Shown piece after piece: positions 23,945 through 32,717 of a stretch of DNA of 64,000 bases (positions within the stretch are counted from its first letter, which is position 1; each line of letters starts with the position of its first letter). The notes beneath the pieces were generated by a model that saw only the letters and a program-made list of their open reading frames with translations, did not search any database and was not told the DNA's origin. Location: IMG/VR virus record IMGVR_UViG_3300027833_001310, positions 28,053-92,052 of that record; one strand, 5' to 3'. This DNA comes from a virus. The position numbers and the translations under genes are program-made.

Positions 23945-24166
23945 CTATAGTTTTTGTTTTGCTGAGTATAATGTATAACACTCGCAACCATTTTTTACTT
24001 CTTTTTGAAAAATATTCTTTTGGTGCATCTCATTTGCAAGGTATGCATCACGTTCAGAAAGCTCTATTAATTTTAATACGCCAAACATTTCAGCCTGATC
24101 GTATAGTTGTGTTTCAAACTTATTAATCAAACTTATCTGGTTGTCTTTACATTTAACTGCTCTCAT
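23945..24166 (-). CDS. Small uncharacterised protein, 73 aa
   Basis: Begins MRAVKCKDNQISLINKFETQ and is mainly helical, with three Cys (6, 61, 63). GGTAAATA lies 5 bases before its ATG with no Shine-Dalgarno. It is close behind the SGNH gene. Function unknown. Confidence 0.6.
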   Translation of the reverse strand: MRAVKCKDNQISLINKFETQLYDQAEMFGVLKLIELSERDAYLANEMHQKNIFQKEVKNGCECYTLYSAKQKL

Positions 24167-24167
24167 A

Positions 24168-25079
24168 CTAGTATTTACCTAATTTTTGCATAGTTAACTT
24201 TGCAATGTCCGTATGTGTTTGAGGTCCAGGATGCATAAAGTCTCTAGCCCAATCAGATGGTGCTACTTCGTGTAAATATGTTATAGCTATTGGTATGTTT
24301 CTTGCTTTAGCAATTAGTTCTAATGTTTTTAAATGCATATCGTATGTCATTTGAGATGTAGAATTGACTATATCTGCATACTTGTTAATAGTAGCAGTGT
24401 CTAATGTTGCATCAGGAGATATATTTTCTAACAGTTCTGCTCTCATAGTGCCTACGTTGTAAAAATCTTCATTTGCTGTTGCTGCAGGTGCTCTTCCCAT
24501 TGGAGGTACAAGCACAGCAATACCTGTTAGATTAGGCAAGTCTTCGTCTAAAAAGTTTAATGCATACCATACTGCTAACGCTAACGAAACTGCTGGAGTT
24601 CCCAGATTATATGTTTTCTCACCTGTAAGTTCTGCAAGTTGTGCTGGCCAATTTTGATGTGCATGTATACCTGAACCATATGTATTACTACACCCAAAAC
24701 ATGCTATACCGGGCTCGTCATTAAAATGTTCATCGCGGAAACCTTGCTTGTTTGTTTTGTACCACACATCTACTAACTGGTCTTCTTCTGTGTTCCACCA
24801 GCCATAAAATTTAAGTTGTTTCTTTTGCCTTTTACTAAATCCAGCTTTGTGTAGTTTATGTTCGTAAGGATGCCACTTACAAAAGTTGTAGTCATCTTCT
24901 TGGAATTGTTCAACACCTATAGAATCAAGTGTTTCATTGTCGACGCGATATAAGTAAGGAGCAGTAGAACTATGCTCTATTGTTTTCTTTATTGTGTTAC
25001 GGTCTACTTTAAGTAGTTTTTTTCTTGTACTGTCGCGAGTACTTGCACTACTATGCATTTGTGACCAACGGTCATCCAT
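24168..25079 (-). CDS. SGNH/GDSL-like hydrolase (copy 2)
   Basis: 303 residues. A 110-residue N-terminal extension is followed by ACFGCSNTYGSG (Ser131, the GxSxT-type nucleophile block), TYNLGTPAVSLA (Gly block) and DFMHPGPQTH (Asp280, His283, the catalytic dyad). Esterase or deacetylase of glycans or lipids is the family role. It lies in the late virion cluster, so it may be a virion enzyme. A weak Shine-Dalgarno precedes it. Confidence 0.75.
   Translation of the reverse strand: MDDRWSQMHSSASTRDSTRKKLLKVDRNTIKKTIEHSSTAPYLYRVDNETLDSIGVEQFQEDDYNFCKWHPYEHKLHKAGFSKRQKKQLKFYGWWNTEEDQLVDVWYKTNKQGFRDEHFNDEPGIACFGCSNTYGSGIHAHQNWPAQLAELTGEKTYNLGTPAVSLALAVWYALNFLDEDLPNLTGIAVLVPPMGRAPAATANEDFYNVGTMRAELLENISPDATLDTATINKYADIVNSTSQMTYDMHLKTLELIAKARNIPIAITYLHEVAPSDWARDFMHPGPQTHTDIAKLTMQKLGKY
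24172..24179 (-). promoter_or_regulatory. Late-like box GGTAAATA, 5 bases before ATG
   Basis: Minus-strand GGTAAATA with a 5-base gap to the ATG at 24166. It differs from GATAAATA by one base, in the same way as the boxes at 25616 and 42642. Confidence 0.55.
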
Positions 25080-25100
25080 ATGTATTACCTGTTCTGTGTG

Positions 25101-25610
25101 TTAAATATTTTGCTGATGTCTAGACTTTTTAGGCTTGCCATAGCCTCCAGTTTGCAGAGTAGCCTCGGCATGCATTGCTGCCATGTGCTTTTTATATTTC
25201 TTAGTACCTTTTTTATGTGGGCTTTTACCTTCTCCCATGCTGATGCCAAAGTTGTTGTCTAGTAGATCTTCTATGTTAGTATCGTAGTCTACGACTTTAA
25301 AATTTTTGTCTATCAGTAATGCTACATTATCTTCGTAACCGTGATTCTCGCCACTAAGTATTTGATAACCATCTTCAATCTCTATAAGATCTTCTTGATA
25401 TTCCCAAGCACTAATAATTTCTTCTTTTTTGCTTTGTGTAATTTCTGGGACTACTGCATTTTCATCAACTGCTTTCTTTTTCTTTTTCTTAGGAGTTGTA
25501 TTAGCAAACACACTTGCATTAGGTCTTTTTTGCATGCCGCCTAGTGGAGCAGCAACTGTAGCAATACCACCTGCACTAGTTGTTTCTTGTATAATGTCAT
25601 TAATCTTCAT
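25101..25610 (-). CDS. Capsid-targeting-like protein with TTSAGG motif, 169 aa
   Basis: MKINDIIQETTSAGGIATVAAPLGGM: a (L/I)xE site (cut after Glu9) is followed by the TTSAGG...GGM motif seen in head-internal proteins of marine T4-like phages. It continues with a Lys-rich stretch (TTPKKKKKKA), an acidic middle and a basic Gly/Lys/His tail. The mixed charge and targeting peptide suggest a protein packaged with DNA. GGTAAATA lies 5 bases before the ATG. Confidence 0.6.
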   Translation of the reverse strand: MKINDIIQETTSAGGIATVAAPLGGMQKRPNASVFANTTPKKKKKKAVDENAVVPEITQSKKEEIISAWEYQEDLIEIEDGYQILSGENHGYEDNVALLIDKNFKVVDYDTNIEDLLDNNFGISMGEGKSPHKKGTKKYKKHMAAMHAEATLQTGGYGKPKKSRHQQNI

Positions 25611-25615
25611 AGTAG

Positions 25616-25623
25616 TATTTACC
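25616..25623 (-). promoter_or_regulatory. Late-like box GGTAAATA, 5 bases before ATG
   Basis: Minus strand, 5 bases before the ATG at 25610, with no Shine-Dalgarno. Confidence 0.55.
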
Positions 25624-25631
25624 GTTTTTTA

Positions 25632-26168
25632 TTATGTTAGTCTAACGTTTACGATATCCCAGTTAATAATACGCCACATATTGTTTAAGTATTTGCCTTT
25701 GTCATGCTGGTAATCTAATGCCCAAGCATGTTCCCACCAGTCAACTAACATTGCTATGTCATTTTTAACTTGGTGATTAACTATTGTTTTGATGTCGCCT
25801 GATGTACTCATGTATACCCAACCGCTACCTTGTATCTTCATTGCTACTTGTTCAAACTCTTCTTTGAATGCATTGTAGTTGCTATACTTGCTGTCTATTA
25901 GCTCTTTACTTGCACCAGTAGGGTTGTTACTGCCACTTGGTGCTTTTAGTTGTGGGAAGAATACATTGTGTAGGAATGCGCCTGCTTCCATAAACTGTGC
26001 ATCGCCTTTGCCTTCGTTATATTTTGTAACGTATGCTTTTGCAAGTTTGCCATAATGAAAATTTATAGTGTCTTCGCTCATAACAGGATCAAGATCATTT
26101 TTACCGTAAGGTAACTTTTCTTGTACAAGTACTTTCTTTTCTTCTGTTAAAAATTCATTTAGTTTCAC
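25632..26168 (-). CDS. Fe/Mn superoxide dismutase with capsid-targeting-like N-terminus
   Basis: 178 residues. All four metal ligands are present: His38 (NFHYGKLAKAYV), His67 (FLHNVFF), and Asp143 and His147 in LVDWWEHAWALDYQ. The ending MWRIINWDIVNVRL is the classical C-terminal helix. GSGWVYM is also conserved. The family dismutes superoxide to peroxide and oxygen. The usual HYGKHH second-sphere histidines are replaced by Leu-Ala. The N-terminus MKLNEFLTEE looks like a T4 capsid-targeting sequence (cut after Glu9), so the enzyme may be packaged in the head. Confidence 0.9.
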   Translation of the reverse strand: MKLNEFLTEEKKVLVQEKLPYGKNDLDPVMSEDTINFHYGKLAKAYVTKYNEGKGDAQFMEAGAFLHNVFFPQLKAPSGSNNPTGASKELIDSKYSNYNAFKEEFEQVAMKIQGSGWVYMSTSGDIKTIVNHQVKNDIAMLVDWWEHAWALDYQHDKGKYLNNMWRIINWDIVNVRLT

Positions 26169-26362
26169 TTCTTCTTCCCACCTTTCATATTAGCACACCA
26201 TTGATACATTTTGCCTTTCTCGCCACTATACTTTTTAGCCTTTGCTTTCAAATCAGTAACTGAGCCTTTACAACTAGCACCTGCTTTCTTTACTCTGCCA
26301 GGTCTGCTTTTGCCTTTCTTTTTACCGTCAGTGAAATTTTCTGTAATTTCAACTATTTTCAT
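26165..26362 (-). CDS. Small basic conserved protein, 65 aa
   Basis: Starts MKIVEITENFTDG and continues KSRPGRVKKAGASCKGSVTDLKAKAKKYSGEKGKMYQWCANMKGGKKK. The SRPGRV, CKGSVTDL, SGEKGKMYQWCANM pattern is conserved in T4-like marine phages and is rich in Lys. It resembles a DNA-binding packaged protein. The start is EITE-like, another possible targeting site. It overlaps the SOD gene by 4 bases and the 1622-aa gene by one. Confidence 0.75.
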   Translation of the reverse strand: MKIVEITENFTDGKKKGKSRPGRVKKAGASCKGSVTDLKAKAKKYSGEKGKMYQWCANMKGGKKK

Positions 26363-29300
26363 TAGTTACTACTGTCTACAATTGATGTATTTGCAAATGG
26401 ATTTTCATTTGTTGTTACAAGATAGTTTGTCTTTGCGTGTAGTCTTAACCCGGAACCTTCTAAGTCTTTAACGTCTTGTATAAATGTAAACGTCTGCTTT
26501 TTAAGATCTAAGAAAAGTATTCCTTTAAGATTACCACCACCTCTTTTTGCTGCAAGATAGTTATTAACATTAGACTGTGCTATGGCTTGCATTGCACCGG
26601 TAATGTTATTTTGTGCTAAGTTTTGTGCTATCTGGTTGCCAGCATTAGGTATTTCTGTAAAGATATTTGAAATAATATCTGCTATTTCTTTTTCTGCTTC
26701 AGGTACTAACTTCAAGAAAGCTGCAACATGATTTTGTTGCATACCTGATTTGACTCTTAACACTGCACCCTGTGCTTCTAGTTCTTTAAACTTCTCATCA
26801 TACTTTGTAAAGAATGCTGTTACTTTAGACTTGTATGAATCTGATACAGTAACTTGTCTGTCATTAAATCTAGCAGAATTTTTTCTTGTTGTTTTTAATT
26901 CAATTGGTTGACCGTCAATCATTAAGTCACCTTTGCCATCGTCAGCACCTGATGATGCTCCCATGCCGCCAATTCTCTGTGACAATACTGAAAGTGCAAA
27001 CTCACCTGGGCCAATACCATACTGTACAACTTCATTTAAGTCGTTAACTAATTCTGTTATGTGCTCGTTGCCTTCCATTCCGTAACCAACAAATATCTCA
27101 GACATAGTATCAGTAGATGTAGACAACAATGTATCAACTCTAACTAATTTATCTCCCTTCCAATCTATGAAAAGTTTTGCTCTTTCTGCTGGCGTCATTT
27201 CTATACTTGCAATAATCTTTGCAATTTGTTTAATTGCTTTCTTAACATCCTCATCAGGTACTTCACCTAATTGGCTGCTTAAACTTTGTATTTTACCACC
27301 TACGCCCATATCATCTAACAGTTGTTCAATGTAGTTAACTAATTTATTAGTTTTTTCATCATCTGGTAAGTCGGCTAATTTTTTGATCAGCTCTGATTTA
27401 CTTTCAGTTATTCCTGCTTTCTTTTTAGTTTCTGGGTGTACTTTGTTTTGTACAAAACCTTTGAATATAGTACGCAAATCAGTGTCTGGTCCACCGCCAC
27501 TAGCTGCTTCTCTGAATGCTCTGATCATACTAGGATCTGGTACTACAAAGTATGCTTCCATTTGCGATTTTAAATCACTAGCAAGTAAAGGAACATTTAA
27601 TAACTGTTTTATTTTCTTTACAGGTGAGTTGTCTGGTACAGCACCTTCTGTATATTTTGCTGCTCTGCCTGATCCTGACTTGTTAGGATGTTCAAATCCT
27701 TTGCCTTTCTTTTTCTTTTTACCAGGCGTACCGTAAGTAGTTAATAATGCAGCCATATCTTGTTCTGCTTCAATAGTTTCATTTAATTTTTTCTTAGATA
27801 CTATTAGTGCTTCGTTTATCTTCGTAGCATCAACTTTACTAACTATTTCTAACTGTTTTTTAAATGGTAATTTGTTAAAATTCTCAAACATGTTATTACT
27901 CTCTTCTATATCACTAAATCTTATATTCATTTCTTGCGCCATGTATTCTCTTTCTGATGCATCAGTTTCTTGGTGTGTTCCTACTATGAATGGACTCTTT
28001 TCCCCTGCAAGGCTAAATGCGTCTGGATTGAAATCTCTATCTCTGTAAGGTAGGAAGCCATGCTTCTTGCTAAAAGTATCTATTTTTACTTTAGCATCTA
28101 ATGTCTGTTCTTGATATCTTTCGGCTTTTTGTTTTCTATGAATTATTAAATCTTTTATTCTTTTTATCTTTTCATCTGTTTCGGTATCTTCGTTAGTTCT
28201 ACTACTTCCCTGTGCATGTGCAGGGTGATCAGCATCTATTAGGTCTGTAGTATCAACCCCGCCTGCTTTGTATGCTGATACTATCGATGATACTTCATCC
28301 CACTGTACAGGATTGCCACCGTTTTCCTTGTTGTACACTAATGCATTTAGAACATCTTGTTTTGCATTATTACTTGTTTCTAAGTTGTTAATCCATCTTG
28401 CTAGTTTTACAGCATTAACTCTTGGATCAGCCATGAAGTGACCGAATCCAGTGAACCACATTTTTTTATAGAGAGGAAAATCATTTTCCGCCATCTCAAT
28501 TGCTGCTTGATTACTAAAAGTAGATGGGTCATTATCTGACGCATCTGAGGTACCTGTTGTGCCTAGTTGCTCTAATTCTTTTTCATAGTCGGCAACCATT
28601 TTAAGTTCGCCTTGAGCATCAATCATTCCTTCATTGTAATCATATAATGCTCTGTATACTTCATTATGTTCATCGCGACTAATAGCTTTAAAATCTTCTG
28701 CTTTAAACTTTTTACCCGGAGGTGTCTTTATTGGAGCTCCTGATATAAGTTTGTTACCCATTTCTGTTTGGAGCCAATTGTAGTATGGTACTGGTAAAAA
28801 CAATGCATCGGTGCCGTTGTACTTAACAGTAAATTCTGGTGTTGGTGCTTTTGCTACCTTAACTTTGAATGCGTTATTAAACGCATCAGCAAACTTTGTC
28901 ATGTTATCGTGGTAAGGTGACCCACCAATATTTAACATAGGTACATATTGTTTACTTGCTAAAAATTCTTTATAAAGAGATTCTGGTGTGAATCCAAAAT
29001 CTTTCATTGCTTGTCTAAAGCCTGCTACTTGTTGCACTTTAACAGGATTACGATTTTTCCCTGTTGCTATAGAACTTAGTAGATAACCAAAAGCAGTAAG
29101 ACTGTAATCACGAGCACGATCATTCCAACTCTCTTCTTCTTTGATAATACTTTCTTCTGCGTTCTCTCTTTTAGATCTTGCAAGTGCATTGTATGCTGTA
29201 GCAAGAGCGTCTATAGCGTCGGTGTAATGATTTTTGCCCACCACACTTTTAAATGCATCTACTACTTTCTTATCAGTATTATCTGGGTCAATTCTACTAG

Positions 29301-31230
29301 ATGCTCTTTCTTCTTGGTCTGGATCAATCGCATCTAAACTATTAACGAAACGGAATAATGCTTTAATATAATCTTTTCTAAAAGCCTCTTTATCGTGTCC
29401 TGCTCTCATAACTGCTGCATATCGTATTGTTGTTTTAGCAACGGTGTCAAAGTCCATGTGGTACCCGTCACCACCTGCTATACGAAATTCAATCAAGCCA
29501 TTGCCATCATCATTTGTTGCATCTTTAAAATTAATACTGGTAAACTTACCAGCACTAATACCGCCTTTGAGCATATCTTCTAAAGCTGAAAGGGTTTTTT
29601 CGTCTTTGTAATTAGCACCTACATTTTGCATGTATTGTTGTATTTCTTTTACTTGCGACTTAGTATAACTGTTACCATCTCTGTTAAACTGTTGTAACAA
29701 ATATTTGTCACCAAGTAATAATGCAATCTTTAATTTGTTAGGTGCTTCTTGATTGCCCGCCATACTCATTGTAACATGTAGTCCAGTAGATCTATTTGTA
29801 TCTACATTTCTATCACTCCAATGTGAAAATAAACTTTTCATTTCGGCAAGCATTTCTGTTGGGGTGTCGTACACTGGTGAAATAATTTCAGCACCCATTC
29901 CGTCACCTTCGATACTGCTGTCGTCTTCTACTCGCCAGTAATCGTTGTCAACTTGTTGACCACTGTGGTAATCTCCTGCTTCAACGTTGTCTGATTTACT
30001 TGAGTTACTTGCCCAGTCACGAAGCTGATCTGCAACTTCTTCCATGCTACCTTGACTGTTGCTGTAAAGATATATGTCCATCTCACTTAGCAACGATCCC
30101 CAGTTGCCGTTGTATTCTTCACTACACCAATCATCTTCGTCGACATTGCTTAATGCTCGATCCCATGCTTCGTCCCACTGCTCGCCATTGTCTCTGATAT
30201 CATCTGCTAACCATTCTAAAAAGTGATCTTCGCGTTCGGCATCAACATATTCTCTGGCCCATGCATCTTCTTCCCAGTCACTTCGTTCTTCTATTTCTTC
30301 CTGTGCTTGACGATCATCTTGATCTTCTAAACCCTGTAGTATCATTTCTTTGTAGTTTGTTACATCATCCATGTCAACTTCGTATGAAACATAATTATCT
30401 AAATAGTCAGGATCTTCTTTGCGTTCGTCTACTAGTTCATTTATTACTTCACTTTCGTAATCATAAAACTTATCAGACTCTTGTAGCCATTCTCTAAATG
30501 CTTCATTTACTTGGTCAACACTTCTAGAGCCTTCTTGATCATATATTAAGTCTTGTACTCCAGACCAGTTTTCACCATATAGAAAGTCCTCATCATCGTC
30601 GCCCGATGAAAAGCCTTCCCATATTGTTTCTGCTTCAAAACCACATCTAATGTTTGCGTTTAATGAATCTTTTGCAACTGTAGGACTATTGAAATTTATT
30701 TCAAATATTGGATCACCTTGTTGTATATATTTTTGTGCTCTGATTAATCTTTTGATTTTACTTTTAATTTTTTGCTTACGCTTTTGTCCTTTGTGAAGAT
30801 CTGATCTTTCTGTTACTGCTTCTTCACCTGGTAATGTAATATCATCTTCAGGATCTAATGTATAAAATTCTTTGTTCTTTTGATTTTGTACAACAACTGC
30901 ATCTTTGTTTAGGCCGTTGTTTACAGGGCTCATTACTTTAACTGTATTGCCTTTGTCGTCTTGGTATTCGAAGTCTTGTGCTAACTCTTTTGCTTTTGAT
31001 ATAATTGGCTCAACTGGTTCTGGTTGTTCAGCGTCTGTTTTATTTTGCTGACTGCTAGGACTAACTTGTGGTTTATTAACACTGGACTTTGGCGGCTTAG
31101 GTGTCTTAGTGGCTGCTGTTGCTTTAGCAGTTGCACCAGTCTGTTGTTGTGATGAGGGAGTGCTTACTCCGCTATTCATTCCATACTCAGAGATCAGTGA
31201 TTTGATTGTGCGAATATCTTTTGCCTTCAT
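26362..31230 (-). CDS. Giant capsid-targeted amidoligase-like / nuclease-like protein, 1622 aa
   Basis: The N-terminus MKAKDIRTIKSLISEYG gives a possible gp21-type cut after Glu15, then a disordered Thr/Ser/Pro/Lys linker. From about 195 to 600 it shows amidoligase_2-like blocks: CGFEAET (197-202), WRVEDDSSI and AEIISPVYDTP (near 450), STGLHVTMS (near 484) and GLIEFRIAGG (near 580). An acidic insert separates the first two. Near 1433 GKGDLMIDGQPIELKTTRK matches the GxxD...ExK core of PD-(D/E)XK nucleases. The tail is helical. Amidoligases form amide bonds with ATP. Both domains are motif calls. It overlaps the 65-aa gene. Confidence 0.65.
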   Translation of the reverse strand: MKAKDIRTIKSLISEYGMNSGVSTPSSQQQTGATAKATAATKTPKPPKSSVNKPQVSPSSQQNKTDAEQPEPVEPIISKAKELAQDFEYQDDKGNTVKVMSPVNNGLNKDAVVVQNQKNKEFYTLDPEDDITLPGEEAVTERSDLHKGQKRKQKIKSKIKRLIRAQKYIQQGDPIFEINFNSPTVAKDSLNANIRCGFEAETIWEGFSSGDDDEDFLYGENWSGVQDLIYDQEGSRSVDQVNEAFREWLQESDKFYDYESEVINELVDERKEDPDYLDNYVSYEVDMDDVTNYKEMILQGLEDQDDRQAQEEIEERSDWEEDAWAREYVDAEREDHFLEWLADDIRDNGEQWDEAWDRALSNVDEDDWCSEEYNGNWGSLLSEMDIYLYSNSQGSMEEVADQLRDWASNSSKSDNVEAGDYHSGQQVDNDYWRVEDDSSIEGDGMGAEIISPVYDTPTEMLAEMKSLFSHWSDRNVDTNRSTGLHVTMSMAGNQEAPNKLKIALLLGDKYLLQQFNRDGNSYTKSQVKEIQQYMQNVGANYKDEKTLSALEDMLKGGISAGKFTSINFKDATNDDGNGLIEFRIAGGDGYHMDFDTVAKTTIRYAAVMRAGHDKEAFRKDYIKALFRFVNSLDAIDPDQEERASSRIDPDNTDKKVVDAFKSVVGKNHYTDAIDALATAYNALARSKRENAEESIIKEEESWNDRARDYSLTAFGYLLSSIATGKNRNPVKVQQVAGFRQAMKDFGFTPESLYKEFLASKQYVPMLNIGGSPYHDNMTKFADAFNNAFKVKVAKAPTPEFTVKYNGTDALFLPVPYYNWLQTEMGNKLISGAPIKTPPGKKFKAEDFKAISRDEHNEVYRALYDYNEGMIDAQGELKMVADYEKELEQLGTTGTSDASDNDPSTFSNQAAIEMAENDFPLYKKMWFTGFGHFMADPRVNAVKLARWINNLETSNNAKQDVLNALVYNKENGGNPVQWDEVSSIVSAYKAGGVDTTDLIDADHPAHAQGSSRTNEDTETDEKIKRIKDLIIHRKQKAERYQEQTLDAKVKIDTFSKKHGFLPYRDRDFNPDAFSLAGEKSPFIVGTHQETDASEREYMAQEMNIRFSDIEESNNMFENFNKLPFKKQLEIVSKVDATKINEALIVSKKKLNETIEAEQDMAALLTTYGTPGKKKKKGKGFEHPNKSGSGRAAKYTEGAVPDNSPVKKIKQLLNVPLLASDLKSQMEAYFVVPDPSMIRAFREAASGGGPDTDLRTIFKGFVQNKVHPETKKKAGITESKSELIKKLADLPDDEKTNKLVNYIEQLLDDMGVGGKIQSLSSQLGEVPDEDVKKAIKQIAKIIASIEMTPAERAKLFIDWKGDKLVRVDTLLSTSTDTMSEIFVGYGMEGNEHITELVNDLNEVVQYGIGPGEFALSVLSQRIGGMGASSGADDGKGDLMIDGQPIELKTTRKNSARFNDRQVTVSDSYKSKVTAFFTKYDEKFKELEAQGAVLRVKSGMQQNHVAAFLKLVPEAEKEIADIISNIFTEIPNAGNQIAQNLAQNNITGAMQAIAQSNVNNYLAAKRGGGNLKGILFLDLKKQTFTFIQDVKDLEGSGLRLHAKTNYLVTTNENPFANTSIVDSSN

Positions 31231-31240
31231 AACTTGTCAA

Positions 31241-31522
31241 TTACCGCTTGTTAAGTGTTTTTAATCGCTTTGCTACTGGATTAAATCTTTTTGTTCTACG
31301 AGCTTTACGAATCATTCTTTTGCCCATTTTTGCTTTTGTTCTTCTCAATGTCATACGCTTTTTGAGATCTATGGGTTTCGAACATTGGCTTGAATTTTTT
31401 ACAACTCTGCCTGCTCTAGGACCACTAGTACAACGAACAGCACGTTTAATTGTGTTGCCCATTCGGCGCCAAACCATACGAGCTTCGACTATTTCACCGC
31501 CTGTTACTTCATCAAGTTTCAT
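31241..31522 (-). CDS. Very basic small protein with targeting-like N-terminus, 93 aa
   Basis: MKLDEVTGGEIVEA has a LxE/IxE-type site (cut after Glu13). The rest is Arg/Lys-rich (VWRRMGNTIKRAVRC, GPRAGRVVKN, LKKRMTLRRTKAKMGKR) with two Cys in the middle. It fits a DNA-binding protein packaged with the genome. It is 11 bases downstream of the holin-like gene's stop region and upstream of the giant gene in one late unit. Confidence 0.65.
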   Translation of the reverse strand: MKLDEVTGGEIVEARMVWRRMGNTIKRAVRCTSGPRAGRVVKNSSQCSKPIDLKKRMTLRRTKAKMGKRMIRKARRTKRFNPVAKRLKTLNKR

Positions 31523-31770
31523 TTTATTAAACTCTGTGCTAGTATTGCAATTGTACCTAACAATGTAGTAACTGTAACACCAATTATGGCAATAATCCAG
31601 CTTTCCATTTTATTTAATCGCTGTTTAGTATCATTTTTAAATTCACGCAACTCTGTTGTTATGGCTTCAATACGAAGCATGTCAGCAATAATATGTGCTT
31701 CAACGTTACCTGAGTATGCTGGAAGTGAATCAGCAGCTTGATCTAATTCTGGTTTTGATTTCTTTGGCAT
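31519..31770 (-). CDS. Small membrane protein, XhlA/holin-like, 83 aa
   Basis: A charged amphipathic helix (MLRIEAITTELREFKNDTKQRLNKMES) is followed by one TM segment (WIIAIIGVTVTTLLGTIAILAQSLI). Coiled coil then a C-terminal WxxxxxG-type TM is the organisation of XhlA-like haemolysin/holin accessory proteins. It could form or assist the lysis pore. It overlaps the following basic gene by 4 bases. Confidence 0.55.
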   Translation of the reverse strand: MPKKSKPELDQAADSLPAYSGNVEAHIIADMLRIEAITTELREFKNDTKQRLNKMESWIIAIIGVTVTTLLGTIAILAQSLIK

Positions 31771-31771
31771 C

Positions 31772-32176
31772 TTATAATAAGTCCTGTTTAGTAAACTCCA
31801 TGTTCACTGTAGTTTTTGTATCAATTGTGCCTGCATTTAAAACAATTCCGTCAAGTTCATCTTTTAATGTATCAATGCTATGCACACTTTCACGCTCAAA
31901 AGCAAATTTGAAAATCCAGCCTGCGCCTGTTATTGATGGAGCACCGTATCCTTGTAATACGTTAGCACCTACACCATTTAAGGCAACTGGTCTGTTCATG
32001 ATGATTGGCATAGCTCTTAATCCAATAACTTGAACAACACTTTCAAAATCCTTCTGCGTGTCATCTGTAAAATCACCTGTATGTGTAATATCTAGTGATG
32101 TGAAAAGTGTGTAAAATTCTATATTTCCTGTAACAACTTCTTGGCTGTTCATTGCGCCGCTTCTATTTAAAGTCAT
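31772..32176 (-). CDS. Uncharacterised late protein, 134 aa
   Basis: Begins MTLNRSGAMNSQEVVTGNIEFYTLF. The MTLNRSG...NIEF start is typical of a conserved small structural-type protein of T4-like marine phages. It is beta-rich and soluble. A late promoter and Shine-Dalgarno AGGAGA precede it, and it is followed by the holin-like gene. Function unknown. Confidence 0.65.
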   Translation of the reverse strand: MTLNRSGAMNSQEVVTGNIEFYTLFTSLDITHTGDFTDDTQKDFESVVQVIGLRAMPIIMNRPVALNGVGANVLQGYGAPSITGAGWIFKFAFERESVHSIDTLKDELDGIVLNAGTIDTKTTVNMEFTKQDLL

Positions 32177-32195
32177 GTGTGTCTCCTATACACAC

Positions 32196-32203
32196 TATTT
32201 ATC
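32196..32203 (-). promoter_or_regulatory. Late promoter GATAAATA for the 134-aa gene unit
   Basis: Minus-strand GATAAATA, 19 bases before the ATG at 32176. Confidence 0.8.
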
Positions 32204-32246
32204 ATCAAACTAATAACATGTATCCAAAAATATTTTAAAGTCAAAA

Positions 32247-32270
32247 AAAAGCACTCCGAAGAGTGCTTTT
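32247..32270 (-). terminator. Strong terminator with UUCG tetraloop
   Basis: A 10 bp stem AAAAGCACTC/GAGTGCTTTT is closed on the minus strand by a TTCG loop and followed by four more T residues. It lies after the 97-aa gene. Confidence 0.9.
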
Positions 32271-32313
32271 GGTGTGCAACTAAGCACGATCCCTAAGGTA
32301 GTAAGGAATTAGT

Positions 32314-32607
32314 TTAGCCTGCGAATGAAACCACTGCTGCCCATGCACAACCAGTTACGCCTAATGCATCTGAAGAATCATCAGCAATTGCTGGTCCGCC
32401 TTCGTATGCTACGTGAACTGCTGTTGCTACGTCTACTACAAATCCTTCGATTCCAGTAATAGTATAGTTTTGCACTGTGATTGCTGCTATTAAAGCATCC
32501 ATCTTCGCTTGCGTCATGTTAGTTGAAACTGTTGCTGTTGCAACATGTAATTGTCTTCCGAATGCATTTAGGTCTTCTGTGAAACCATGTACTCTTGTTT
32601 GTGCCAT
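32314..32607 (-). CDS. Small late protein A, 97 aa
   Basis: Begins MAQTRVHGFTEDLN and ends in a hydrophobic GCAWAAVVSFAG stretch. It is rich in Ala/Val/Thr. The fold is probably beta/alpha, with an internal SPEED-free ITGIEGFVVD-VATAVHVAYEG segment that parallels the next gene (VVAVEGIVSGSHIALQG). Its own late promoter, Shine-Dalgarno GGAGA and strong terminator make a monocistronic, highly expressed unit. A head or tail decoration protein is likely. Confidence 0.65.
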   Translation of the reverse strand: MAQTRVHGFTEDLNAFGRQLHVATATVSTNMTQAKMDALIAAITVQNYTITGIEGFVVDVATAVHVAYEGGPAIADDSSDALGVTGCAWAAVVSFAG

Positions 32608-32649
32608 TTTATCTCTCCAATATAGTCAGGCTTTCTTGCCCTATACTAA

Positions 32650-32657
32650 TATTTATC
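32650..32657 (-). promoter_or_regulatory. Late promoter GATAAATA for small late protein A
   Basis: Minus-strand GATAAATA, 42 bases before the ATG at 32607. Confidence 0.8.
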
Positions 32658-32671
32658 AAATTATACCCAAA

Positions 32672-32697
32672 AAAAATCCCCACAAGTGAGGATTTTT
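32672..32697 (-). terminator. Terminator after small late protein B
   Basis: AAAAATCCTCAC/GTGGGGATTTTT on the minus strand with one G-U pair, followed by three more T residues. It lies just before the next late promoter. Confidence 0.85.
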
Positions 32698-32717
32698 AAA
32701 CAATAATTGTTTGGATA

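Noticed and set aside
30000-31200. Plus-strand ORFs opposite the giant gene and elsewhere
   Set aside because: They are Ser/Leu/Cys-rich mirror reading frames of the long minus-strand gene without ribosome sites, so they are treated as shadows.
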